A DNA stretch of 64,000 nt. It comes from Anaerolineaceae bacterium. GTDB taxonomy: Bacteria > Chloroflexota > Anaerolineae > Aggregatilineales > Phototrophicaceae. Positions 37,277 to 45,040 of the stretch are shown in pieces. Within the stretch, counting starts at the first letter, position 1; every line of letters begins with the position of its first letter. The notes under the pieces are model-generated. The model was given only the letters and a program-made list of their open reading frames with translations. It was not told the origin of the DNA and searched no databases. Location of the stretch: NCBI GenBank assembly GCA_002699585.1, contig PABP01000014.1, positions 372,001-436,000 of the forward strand. Direction: 5' to 3'. Made by a program: the position numbers and the translations under genes.

Positions 37277-37813
37277 GTGAAAACCAACAATACCAGCGCA
37301 CTTAACAAGCGCGTACTCAAGATAAATGTTGGTTTTTTGTTATCTGATGGCCCAGGTCACAGCCACGATTCTCGTCTGGACATCGCTGAACCGATTAAAG
37401 TCGCAGACGATCTGCTCATTAATAAGATAGATGGTAAGCTCAGACTGAGCCGGATGAAAGAAGGCATCCTCGTTCAGGCTGACTTGACCGTTGTCGTCGA
37501 TACGCAGTGCAATCGTTGCCTGGATACCTTTGAACAGGAACTCAACATCCAACTGGAAGAGCTTTACGCATACCCGCGTCCCATCGGTCAATCCGAGTTT
37601 TACGTGGGTGCCGATACCATGCTTGATCTGGCCCCTCTGCTACGGGCGGAGGTCTTGATCCAGATGTCGCATAAAACACTATGTCGCCCGGATTGTAAGG
37701 GCTTGTGCCCTACCTGTGGCGTCAACCTCAATAATGAGCAGTGTGATTGCGACCATGAGTATATTGATCCGCGATTGGCGGATCTTAAAAAATTGCTGGA
37801 TTCTAGCGATTAA
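37277..37813 (+). CDS. yceD: DUF177/YceD-family protein
   Basis: 178 aa, GTG start. The YceD family takes part in 23S rRNA accumulation and is usually encoded just before rpmF. The signature is the Cys-containing stretch 'VDTQCNRCLDTFEQELNI' and the C-terminal 'LCRPDCKGLCPTCGVNLN' with 'CDCDH', a likely zinc site. Here rpmF is not next: a 266-nt spacer and then the sigma factor gene follow. The gene has the best promoter of the region. Assignment is by cysteine motif and length. Confidence 0.85.
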   Translation: MKTNNTSALNKRVLKINVGFLLSDGPGHSHDSRLDIAEPIKVADDLLINKIDGKLRLSRMKEGILVQADLTVVVDTQCNRCLDTFEQELNIQLEELYAYPRPIGQSEFYVGADTMLDLAPLLRAEVLIQMSHKTLCRPDCKGLCPTCGVNLNNEQCDCDHEYIDPRLADLKKLLDSSD

Positions 37814-38079
37814 CACCGTGAGTGGTTAACGCGACCAGCAGGTAGCGCGACATCAGCGATGTGACAAGTCTAAGCTGTGGAATAATGACTGGGCATTGCG
37901 GTGTAACGCGCTCGAACAACCTAGGGGAAGCTGTCGGCTGGGGGAGCCGGCTTATAGCAAAATATTATTTGGCAAGCGTCACAACTAAATTGCATTTGGC
38001 GACCCATAAAGCGTACACGATCCGGGTAGTTAGCTTTTCCTTCATAACTACCAACTAGACCGAACACTGGGGGTTCATT
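37814..38079 (+). promoter_or_regulatory. Structured leader region before the sigma factor gene
   Basis: 266 nt with several inverted repeats: ACATC/GATGT near 37850, CGGCT/AGCCG near 37935-37950 and an 8-bp perfect stem GGTAGTTA (38025-38032) with TAACTACC (38045-38052) that ends about 27 nt before the TTG start. A GGGGG ribosome binding tract lies at 38069-38073. No known riboswitch class was recognised. It may be the 5' leader of the sigma gene. Confidence 0.45.
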
Positions 38080-39180
38080 TTGACGACTTACGATAGTTTT
38101 CTAGAAGATTCTTTTGATCGTGGTTTTGGTAGTAATGAGCGTACCTACAGCAAAAATTCCATCGACCTTGAGGAAAGCGACGACTTCGATGATTACTTCC
38201 TCACGTCAGACATGGACTACGATGAAGCTGATGACGATTTCGATGAAGACGATGATGATGATTACGATCTCAGCGAAATCGCTAGCAGCGATACCATCGG
38301 TCTCTACTTAAAGGAAATGGCCCGCGTGCCCTTGCTCGATGAAGTCGAGGAGGTGTCCTTGGCCAAGCGCGTAGAAGCAGGTCGCAAGGCGCACAAGCAG
38401 CTCAACAAAAGCCCGGAACACGAATGTGCCGATGAATGGCGCTTCTTCATCCAAGATGGCCAGGATGCTCGTGAGCATCTCATCAAGGCCAATACCCGCC
38501 TGGTTGTTTCAATTGCTAAAAAATATATGACGCGCGGCGTGCCCTTCCTCGACCTGATTCAGGAAGGCAACCTGGGCCTGATGAAAGCCGTCGAGAAGTT
38601 CGATTACAAGCGCGGCTTCCGCTTCAGCACCTACGCCACCTGGTGGATTCGTCAGACCATCACCCGCGCCATTGCCGACCAGAGCCGCACCATCCGCGTC
38701 CCGGTCCACATGACCGACCGCATCCGCCGCCTGTTCCGTATCGCCCGCGATCTGGAGCAAGAACTCAGCCGTAAGCCCACGGTCGAGGAATTGGCGGAAA
38801 AGATGGAGATGGAGCCGCGCAAAGTCCAGTGGATGCTGAAAGTCTCCTGGCAGCCGCTCAGCCTGGAGCGCCCGGTGGGTGATGACGAAGACAGCGAACT
38901 CGGCAGTTTCATCGTCAATGACAGCGAGCCGACCCCGGCAGAAGCTACTTACGACACCATGCTCAAGGAAAAATTGGAAGAACTGCTCACGACGCTTACC
39001 CCGCGTGAAGCCCGCATTCTGCGCTTGCGCTTTGGTCTGCAAAATGGCCGCAGCTACACATTGGAAGAAGTCGGCCAAAAGTTCGGCCTAACCCGCGAAC
39101 GTATTCGCCAGATTGAAGGACGTGCATTGCGCCGCCTGCGTCATCCACGCCGCAGCCGGAAATTACGCGACTACCTCTAG
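38080..39180 (+). CDS. rpoD: Primary sigma factor of RNA polymerase
   Basis: 366 aa from a TTG start. It directs RNA polymerase to housekeeping promoters. A short acidic N-terminus replaces the longer region 1.1 of other bacteria. Region 1.2 ('[20 protein letters not shown]'), the region 2 core ('[19 protein letters not shown]', '[20 protein letters not shown]'), region 3 and region 4.2 ('[20 protein letters not shown]') are all intact. The '[12 protein letters not shown]' part binds the -10 element. It follows yceD and its structured leader, and is closed by a strong terminator. Confidence 0.95.
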   Translation: MTTYDSFLEDSFDRGFGSNERTYSKNSIDLEESDDFDDYFLTSDMDYDEADDDFDEDDDDDYDLSEIASSDTIGLYLKEMARVPLLDEVEEVSLAKRVEAGRKAHKQLNKSPEHECADEWRFFIQDGQDAREHLIKANTRLVVSIAKKYMTRGVPFLDLIQEGNLGLMKAVEKFDYKRGFRFSTYATWWIRQTITRAIADQSRTIRVPVHMTDRIRRLFRIARDLEQELSRKPTVEELAEKMEMEPRKVQWMLKVSWQPLSLERPVGDDEDSELGSFIVNDSEPTPAEATYDTMLKEKLEELLTTLTPREARILRLRFGLQNGRSYTLEEVGQKFGLTRERIRQIEGRALRRLRHPRRSRKLRDYL

Positions 39181-39258
39181 AACGCACGGATGAGCACAGC
39201 TCATCGGCGACGCTAGGGTCAGTTGCCTTTACGGGAAAACGCAATCACGGGACTTAAG

Positions 39259-39289
39259 GGACACGTCAGATAACGTGTCCTTTTTATTT
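39259..39289 (+). terminator. Terminator of the sigma factor gene
   Basis: GGACACGT pairs with ACGTGTCC around a 6-nt loop, followed by TTTTTATTT. It lies about 80 nt after the stop codon. Confidence 0.9.
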
Positions 39290-39305
39290 GTTCGTTTGCG
39301 AGGGG

Positions 39306-40511
39306 TTATTCGTCGCCATCCTGGCGCAGGTGCAACAGACGCAGCACCTTATCGACCACACTGAGCACGCGCGTCCACAAAATCGCCGCGATGATCTCGC
39401 GCACGGCCTTGTCATTTTCCAGTGCACGTTCAATATCCAGCGCGGAGGTGAAGGCGGCAATCGCTGCATCATAATGGCTCATGATACGTTCTGTTGCCGC
39501 CAATTGCTGTAACGCCTGACTTTCGAAATACGGATTCATCGCCCGGTGGGCGATGTCCGCCGCGCGCCGTTGATAATCAACAGCAAGGATCGGCTCGCGC
39601 TGGTGCAAATGCAGGATCGCGATATGCAGTGACGCTTGCGCCTCGATGATCGGCGTGTTGGTATCATCGCTCTTGCGCACGACGGCATCGTAGCATTTAC
39701 GCGCCTCCGCGAAATCGTCCTGCGCGATGTACGTTTCACCCAAGTGCAGCATGACCGCGGACTCCAGGGCTGCATAATGGGACTGCCTCGCGATTTCATA
39801 AGCACGTCCAAAATAGCTCAGTGACTTTGAGGGCTGTTTCATCGCCAGATGCAGTACGCCGATGGCATCCAGCACATAGGCCTGCAGAATTGCGAATTTA
39901 TGATCCATCGCCCGCGCCAGGGCATCGCTCAAGGCTTGCAGTGCCAGGTCATGGTTGCGGACTTCGACATAATACAAACCGAGCACATGCAGCGCCTCGA
40001 TTTGTAGGGTCGCATCGTCTATTTCAGTTGCGATGTCCAGCGTTTCCCGCGCATAGGCATGGACCGTCCCCGTTTGGCCCACCGCCAGCATGACGGCCGC
40101 CAAGCCGCATAACGCCTGACTGACCCCGGCCACATAGCCAATATCATGCGCCAGATTGAGCACCTCACGATAATCATCGCGTGCTTCGTAAAATTGCAAA
40201 TGGCCCGTATGCAGGATAGTGGCGCGTTCCAGCAGGGCATTACACGTCACTTCCGCGACGCCTGCGCTGCGGCTCTGGTCAATCGCTCCATTCGCCAGGA
40301 TCAGGGCATCCTTGTATTTGCCCAACCCGCGATGGCTGGCCGCTAACCCCACCAGCGACATGGCTTCCGTGATCGGATCATGGGCATCGCGCGCTGCCAC
40401 TAGCGTTTTTTTGCATATATCGATGACGCGCTGGAAGTCGCCCAGGGCCATCATATCAACGATGCCCGTTCGTAGTTGTGCGCCTGACCGATTGATCGTC
40501 TGTCGATTCAT
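39306..40511 (-). CDS. Soluble TPR-repeat protein
   Basis: 401 aa made almost wholly of TPR-like helix pairs ('LVGLAASHRGLGKYKDALIL', 'ALHVLGLYYVEVRNHDLALQ', 'VMLHLGETYIAQDDFAEARK'). Repeats are of the 'tetratricopeptide, MalT/AfsR-type' spacing, as in regulator sensor domains, but no DNA-binding or ATPase domain is attached. There is no signal peptide or membrane helix. AAGGAAG precedes the start. It probably binds a partner protein; none is evident nearby. Confidence 0.8.
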   Translation of the reverse strand: MNRQTINRSGAQLRTGIVDMMALGDFQRVIDICKKTLVAARDAHDPITEAMSLVGLAASHRGLGKYKDALILANGAIDQSRSAGVAEVTCNALLERATILHTGHLQFYEARDDYREVLNLAHDIGYVAGVSQALCGLAAVMLAVGQTGTVHAYARETLDIATEIDDATLQIEALHVLGLYYVEVRNHDLALQALSDALARAMDHKFAILQAYVLDAIGVLHLAMKQPSKSLSYFGRAYEIARQSHYAALESAVMLHLGETYIAQDDFAEARKCYDAVVRKSDDTNTPIIEAQASLHIAILHLHQREPILAVDYQRRAADIAHRAMNPYFESQALQQLAATERIMSHYDAAIAAFTSALDIERALENDKAVREIIAAILWTRVLSVVDKVLRLLHLRQDGDE

Positions 40512-40862
40512 CGTGTATCGCTTCCTTACGTTCTTATGCTATTCATCTTAAACGAACGCACGAAACGACACAATAAGCAGTCATCCAGCTATAGCGAGGT
40601 CCAATCTGCTGCTCATCTGCGAACCGGGTCGCCATGACCCATATAAACAAGAAGGCGACCCGCAGGCCGCCTTCTTGAGTGTCTCGATTGCTTTACTTAC
40701 GAAAAAGCGAGTTTACGAAAAAGTGAGGACTCGCACTACCGGGAGGACGAGTCCGACAACTATCAAGACGACGAACCGGCCAGAAAGCCCTACTGATAGC
40801 GGGCTAAATATGGTACAGTGTCGGCCAACATCGACTGTCGCTTGTGGTGATCTTATCGGACT
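40512..40862. promoter_or_regulatory. Divergent regulatory region with repeats
   Basis: 351 nt between divergent genes. It holds a 10-bp stem CAAGAAGGCG (40648-40657) with CGCCTTCTTG (40668-40677), a 16-nt-period direct repeat TTACGAAAAAGCGAG / TTACGAAAAAGTGAG (40697-40711, 40713-40727) and a 7-bp stem GGACTCG/CGAGTCC (40727-40754). The direct repeat looks like a tandem operator for the redoxin gene downstream. Confidence 0.45.
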
Positions 40863-41492
40863 ATGACCCAAACACACCCTGAAAAACAGAAAAATCATCT
40901 TGCACCCAACAAACCGTCCCCTGTGCTGGTGATTTTTGCCATCGTGCCGCTGCTGGCAATATTGGCCGCCATGCTGATGGTCGCTTTGCAACCTACCCAG
41001 GCCACAGTAACCGCCGATACGGTCAACAGCCTGAACTACAGTGCCAATAATTATCTGGATAAAGAAGCGCCCTTCTTTGAGCTGGTTACGCTCGATGGAG
41101 AGGTTGTCACGCTCGATGACTATGCCGGGAAGACGCTGTTCCTCAACTTCTGGCAGACAACATGCCCACCTTGTGTCCGCGAGCTGCCCGCTTTTTCTGA
41201 GTTCGCGCATGACAAAACCAGCCAGGACATCGAAGTACTGGCCGTCAACTTCGACGAAACCAGCGAACGCATCACCAACTTCTTAGCAGAAATTGATGTC
41301 GTGGGCCTGCCGGTCGCGCTCGACCCGACCAGTGACGTCCGCCGTACCTATGGCGTCCGGGATATTCCGGTGACATTCATGATTGATGGGGATGGCATCG
41401 TCCGCTATTGGAAGCTCGGTGCGATGGATTACTTCGAGATGGAAGAATACGCCGCCCTCATGTTGACCAGTGCCGCTGCCAACGAGGGATAG
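40863..41492 (+). CDS. Membrane-anchored TlpA-like thiol-disulfide oxidoreductase
   Basis: 209 aa. One N-terminal membrane helix ('VIFAIVPLLAILAAMLMVAL', about 23-42) anchors a thioredoxin-fold domain facing outward. The redox motif is CPPC (101-104) in 'NFWQTTCPPCVRELPAF', and the cis-Pro loop is 'VRDIPVTFMID'. CPPC and the alpha/beta insert are typical of TlpA/ResA-type reductases, which reduce disulfides in apocytochrome c or other exported proteins. No cytochrome biogenesis genes are adjacent. Confidence 0.85.
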   Translation: MTQTHPEKQKNHLAPNKPSPVLVIFAIVPLLAILAAMLMVALQPTQATVTADTVNSLNYSANNYLDKEAPFFELVTLDGEVVTLDDYAGKTLFLNFWQTTCPPCVRELPAFSEFAHDKTSQDIEVLAVNFDETSERITNFLAEIDVVGLPVALDPTSDVRRTYGVRDIPVTFMIDGDGIVRYWKLGAMDYFEMEEYAALMLTSAAANEG

Positions 41493-41502
41493 GGCACCAC
41501 TC

Positions 41503-42012
41503 TCAGGGCCGATGTGTGCCCTGCAAAAATTGCCTAACGATTTGGCGCAGCGTGATAACCTGATCTTCGTCGTGGATGGATGCCGTCGCCAGGGGTAGCC
41601 GCCGACCATCGCGCAGGGCTAAAAACAGGCCAAACACCCTTACTTCATCGTTCTTTTCCACAGCCAGATGCGAAACCGCGTACAGCGATAGCTCAATCGT
41701 TTGCATGCTCCAGCCGCGTGGCTGTTGCAACGTGACCGTTTCTGTGACGCGATTGAAGGTGCAGCGCGTCCCGCGCAAGCTGGCGTTCAGTGCGAGGCTG
41801 CCGAAGCCTATCAAAAACAGTGCCACCAACAGCCACATAATCCAGCCGACCCAATCCATCAAGTCAAACGTGTCCAATCGCCCCAATCCCTGCAAGGTGA
41901 TGCTGACCAGTGTCAGCGTACTAAGCAGCGTGAACAGTGCCATGATAACTGCCATCATGGACCGTCGCTTTTGCAAGACCAAGCGCGTGGATGTGTGCTC
42001 GACAATGTGCAT
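41503..42012 (-). CDS. Two-helix membrane protein of unknown function
   Basis: 169 aa. Two hydrophobic helices ('AVIMALFTLLSTLTLVSITL' and 'GWIMWLLVALFLIGFGSLAL') are followed by a soluble C-terminal domain with a PH-like beta pattern ('GTRCTFNRVTETVTLQQPRG', 'VFGLFLALRDGRRLPLATAS'). The layout matches small bacterial membrane proteins with a PH-like tail; the protein at 56505-57011 has a similar plan. It is convergent with the redoxin gene, 10 nt away. Function unknown. Confidence 0.6.
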   Translation of the reverse strand: MHIVEHTSTRLVLQKRRSMMAVIMALFTLLSTLTLVSITLQGLGRLDTFDLMDWVGWIMWLLVALFLIGFGSLALNASLRGTRCTFNRVTETVTLQQPRGWSMQTIELSLYAVSHLAVEKNDEVRVFGLFLALRDGRRLPLATASIHDEDQVITLRQIVRQFLQGTHRP

Positions 42013-42147
42013 AGGATTCTCTTAAACAAGCTATTTCATCAGTGTACTGTACCTCAAACAGCCTTGCTTGACGCTCATGACGTAAAAAATGACGGGTTCC
42101 CTGCGTCTATAAGGTATAAGCTCGCTCCTATAAGAAGAGGAATCCAC

Positions 42148-42873
42148 ATGCCCGTTTTTGACACACCGATCACAACCGATAGCAACAACCTATCGAAAAT
42201 TCTCAAGCAAGACCTGCCTGTGCTGCTCCTGCTGCACGAAGGTCAGCGTGATAAACCGCTGGAAGATGCCCTCAACAAAGTCGCTCGCAAGCAAAAAGGC
42301 GACCTGCTGGTCGTCAAAGTGGATGTGCGCGAGAATCCTGGCATCCATAGCGACTACAAAAATATCGCCACGCCAGCCATCATCAGCTTTGACGCTAAGG
42401 GCAAGGCCCAGGCTGAGATCGATTATGCCCGTCCGGGTGATGTTCGCAGCCATGCGGCTTTCCTGGTGAATGGCAAGCCGCTGCCGCAAGATAAGCCCAA
42501 GGCGCAGGCATCAACCAGTAATGGCAGTAGCAACGGTAGCAATGGCAAACACAGCGGACCCATCCAGGTCAGTGATAAAACCTGGCGTAACGAAGTGCTC
42601 AAGAGCAAAGTACCTGTGCTGGTCGATTTCTGGGCGCCCTGGTGTGGACCCTGCCGCAGCATCGCGCCTTATGTTGAGCAGCTTTCCAAGGAATACGCGG
42701 GGCAGATCAAGGTGGTTAAGCTGGATACCGATCGCAATCAGGTGATGGCCCGCCGCTACGACATCCGCAGCATCCCGACCTTCGCCGTCTTTGATAAGGG
42801 ACAGCAGGTCGCCCGGATGAGTGGGGCCAACCCCAGCGGCATCAAGCGCATGGTGGAACAGGCCATTTCCTAA
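42148..42873 (+). CDS. Double thioredoxin-fold protein
   Basis: 241 aa from the ATG at 42148 (AAGAGG upstream). Residues about 1-110 form a thioredoxin-like domain without a CxxC ('LLLLHEGQRDKPLEDALNKV', cis-Pro in 'NIATPAIISFD'). After a Ser/Asn/Gly linker a complete thioredoxin domain follows, with WCGPC at 165-169, 'KLDTDRN' and the cis-Pro 'SIPTFAVFDKG'. The second domain should reduce disulfides; the first is probably a binding or structural domain. There is no signal peptide, so it is cytosolic. A longer in-frame upstream extension is not supported by a binding site. Confidence 0.9.
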   Translation: MPVFDTPITTDSNNLSKILKQDLPVLLLLHEGQRDKPLEDALNKVARKQKGDLLVVKVDVRENPGIHSDYKNIATPAIISFDAKGKAQAEIDYARPGDVRSHAAFLVNGKPLPQDKPKAQASTSNGSSNGSNGKHSGPIQVSDKTWRNEVLKSKVPVLVDFWAPWCGPCRSIAPYVEQLSKEYAGQIKVVKLDTDRNQVMARRYDIRSIPTFAVFDKGQQVARMSGANPSGIKRMVEQAIS

Positions 42874-42885
42874 TCGGGAAAACCA

Positions 42886-43398
42886 TTACAGGTCATCGAA
42901 TGCAGGGTGGTAACGAACGAAGCCGCCCTGCATTTTTGTTTCCTCATGCAGGGGCAGCACCATAAAATAGGGATGATCGCCTTCGCCTTCGGTATATACG
43001 CTCTGGTAGCCTAGTGGCACTGCCGGAACAAAGCCGAAGCGCGGGTAGTATTCCGTGTGGCCCAGCAGAAAAACCAAGTCATAACCCAGCTTACGGCAGG
43101 CGTCGATGCCTGCCAGTACCAGTTGGCCGCCAAACCCCTGCCGCTGGATATCGGGTAGCACCGCCACCGGGGCCAGCCCAATCGCCTTTAGATGGCTATC
43201 AGCGCCTTCCATCGTCATTGGCGAAAAAGCGATATGCCCGACAATCTGCCCCTCATGCTCGGCCACCAGTGAAACAGCCAACGCTCCCTGATCGCGCAAG
43301 GCATCGACCAACTCGGCCTCGGCTTCTGTTGGGAATGCAGCTGCGTTCACCGCATAAATAGCGGCTATATCCTGTGGTTTTTCAGGTCGTACTGTCAT
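42886..43398 (-). CDS. GNAT-family N-acetyltransferase
   Basis: 170 aa. GNAT motifs are 'GQIVGHIAFSPMTM', the acetyl-CoA pyrophosphate loop 'IQRQGFGGQLVLAGIDACRK' (R-x-x-G-x-G/A) and 'LVFLLGHTEYYPRFGFVP', typical of the YhbS-like branch. The acceptor substrate is unknown. Its ATG overlaps the TGA of the upstream SRPBCC gene (ATGA), so the two are translationally coupled. It is convergent with the thioredoxin gene. Confidence 0.85.
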   Translation of the reverse strand: MTVRPEKPQDIAAIYAVNAAAFPTEAEAELVDALRDQGALAVSLVAEHEGQIVGHIAFSPMTMEGADSHLKAIGLAPVAVLPDIQRQGFGGQLVLAGIDACRKLGYDLVFLLGHTEYYPRFGFVPAVPLGYQSVYTEGEGDHPYFMVLPLHEETKMQGGFVRYHPAFDDL

Positions 43399-43820
43399 TG
43401 ATTAGCCAACTCCATCAGTTGATCCATCGCCTGCTGAAAGAAACGGCGGCGTTGTCCGCGTTCGGCGGCGCTGCTCAGGTGCTCCTGATGGAACGCAATC
43501 GTGCAGCGGCCATCATTGGCCAGCACCCGCACCTGGATCGTTGAGGTGCGCACTGCACCAGGCGGGTCAAACGTCAGCCGAATATGTGACAGCGGCTTAA
43601 ACACGCGGATTTCGCCCGTTGTGCCATCTTTAAGCTGGTATGGCTCGCCCTTAGCGAAGGTGATATTTACCGGATCTCCCAACCATACTTTGAGACCCCC
43701 ATCAGAAAATAGCAAATCCCAGGCATCTTCGACTGACATTGCCACCGTCCGGCGCACGCCAATCTGCCAGCCGGCGTCTTTTGTCAATCCCACTGGCCGC
43801 TTCAAATCAGGATCAGGCAT
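43395..43820 (-). CDS. SRPBCC (AHSA1-like) domain protein
   Basis: 141 aa from the ATG at 43820, set by GGAGGAACC just upstream; a longer frame adds an unsupported N-terminus. START-like helix-grip fold pattern: 'VRRTVAMSVEDAWDLLFSDG' opening strand-helix, 'HIRLTFDPPGAVRTSTIQVR' central strands and a long C-terminal helix 'RRFFQQAMDQLMELANQ'. Such domains bind hydrophobic ligands or act as Aha1-like co-chaperones. It is the first gene of a two-gene unit with the GNAT protein. Confidence 0.75.
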   Translation of the reverse strand: MPDPDLKRPVGLTKDAGWQIGVRRTVAMSVEDAWDLLFSDGGLKVWLGDPVNITFAKGEPYQLKDGTTGEIRVFKPLSHIRLTFDPPGAVRTSTIQVRVLANDGRCTIAFHQEHLSSAAERGQRRRFFQQAMDQLMELANQ

Positions 43821-43868
43821 GGTGGTTCCTCCAAACAAATGTTCTCTAAAAAGTATAGCATAGAAATC

Positions 43869-43899
43869 AAAAAGCCGACTCACTGGGGTCGGCTTTTTT
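43869..43899 (-). terminator. Terminator of serA
   Basis: AAAAAGCCGAC pairs with GTCGGCTTTTT around an 8-nt loop. It lies just after the serA stop codon and works in both directions, separating serA from the SRPBCC gene. Confidence 0.9.
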
Positions 43900-43920
43900 G
43901 ATGCAATGTCTGTATCTGTT

Positions 43921-44886
43921 TTAGCTCTCTAGCACAGCCTTGTTGACCACATTCTCCGGCTTGTTGTGCAGCAGGGTATCGATGACCAACTGGGCTGCTT
44001 CCACAGCGACCGTTACTTGGGCATCGCTGGTACTGGCTGCCAGATGTGGCGTATGAATCACGCCATCCAGACCGATGAGCGGGTTGTCCTCGGCGGGTGG
44101 CTCCGGCTCATAGACATCCAGCGCGGCTCCGGTGACCTTGCCGGACTTAATGCCCTCAGCCAGGTCGGCATCATTGATGAGGCCACCACGGGCTGCATTG
44201 ACGATGCGCACGCCGTCTTTCATCTTGGCGATGGCCTCGGCATTGATCATGCCGCGTGTTTCGTCCGTGATCGGCGAATGCAGGCTGATGAAATCCGCAT
44301 GGGCGAACACCCCATCCAGATCGAGCAGGACGACGCCTATTTCACTGGCGACATCTGCCGGAAGGTAAGGGTCATAGGCGACGACGTTCATCTCAAAGGC
44401 CTGGGCGCGTTTGGCAATCGCTTGGCCGATGCGACCTAGCCCGACCAGACCGAGCGTCTTACCCTTCAGTTCTACGCCTACATATTTTTTGCGATCCCAA
44501 CGACCGGCACGTAGAGAGGCATCCCCTTGGGGAATGTGGCGCGCGAGGGCAATCATCAGGCCAAACGTGTGCTCGGCGGTGGAAATGGTATTGCCGCCCG
44601 GTGTATTGACCACATAGACGCCGTGTTCAGTGGCGGCATCCAGGTCGACGTTATCCACGCCGACACCAGCGCGGGCGACGATCTTGAGATTGGGTGCAGC
44701 AGCAAAGACGTCGGGTGTGATTTTCACGCCGCTGCGGATAATCAGCGCGTGGGCATCGCCCACCTGCGCAACCAATTCTTCCTGGGTCAACTTGCCAGGG
44801 AAAACGACATCCAGGCCGTCAGCCGCGTCGATCAGATCAACCGCTTTCTGGTCTACGTTATCGGGAATCAAGACAGTATAGCTCAT
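43921..44886 (-). CDS. serA: D-3-phosphoglycerate dehydrogenase (short form)
   Basis: 321 aa. It oxidises 3-phosphoglycerate to phosphohydroxypyruvate with NAD+, the first step of serine synthesis. The NAD-binding loop is 'LGLVGLGRIGQA' (146-157); the catalytic triad is Arg233 ('NAARGG'), Glu262 ('VYEPEPP') and His281 ('IHTPH'). 'ARAGVGVDNVD' is present. The ACT/ASB regulatory domains of long SerA forms are missing, so classical serine feedback is not expected. The aminotransferase gene upstream is co-directional, 154 nt away. A related glycerate or hydroxypyruvate dehydrogenase activity cannot be ruled out. Confidence 0.88.
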   Translation of the reverse strand: MSYTVLIPDNVDQKAVDLIDAADGLDVVFPGKLTQEELVAQVGDAHALIIRSGVKITPDVFAAAPNLKIVARAGVGVDNVDLDAATEHGVYVVNTPGGNTISTAEHTFGLMIALARHIPQGDASLRAGRWDRKKYVGVELKGKTLGLVGLGRIGQAIAKRAQAFEMNVVAYDPYLPADVASEIGVVLLDLDGVFAHADFISLHSPITDETRGMINAEAIAKMKDGVRIVNAARGGLINDADLAEGIKSGKVTGAALDVYEPEPPAEDNPLIGLDGVIHTPHLAASTSDAQVTVAVEAAQLVIDTLLHNKPENVVNKAVLES

Positions 44887-44997
44887 GGAATTGCCTCATA
44901 TTTGGGTGAGTGGATGGGCTTGTTTCGGTGGGGCGTGCTAATGCCCTCATGAATTGATGTTTTCGTAGGCAAACTGCGTCCGCTTTCAAAACATGAT

Positions 44998-45025
44998 GTA
45001 GGGGCACAATATATTGTGCCCCTAC
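44998..45025. repeat. 28-nt perfect palindrome, second identical copy
   Basis: GTAGGGGCACAATA plus its reverse complement, identical to 15733-15760. It lies between the aminotransferase gene and serA, about 15 nt after the first stop codon, where it could weaken read-through or protect the upstream mRNA. Confidence 0.9.
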
Positions 45026-45040
45026 GGTCGTTGTATGGGA

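Noticed and set aside
37861-38058. Frame in the spacer before the sigma factor gene
   Set aside because: Composition is not protein-like, and the region is better explained as a structured leader.
41701-42147. N-terminal extension of the double thioredoxin
   Set aside because: The extension is antisense to the membrane protein gene, His/Gln-rich and without a start signal; the ATG at 42148 has a proper binding site.
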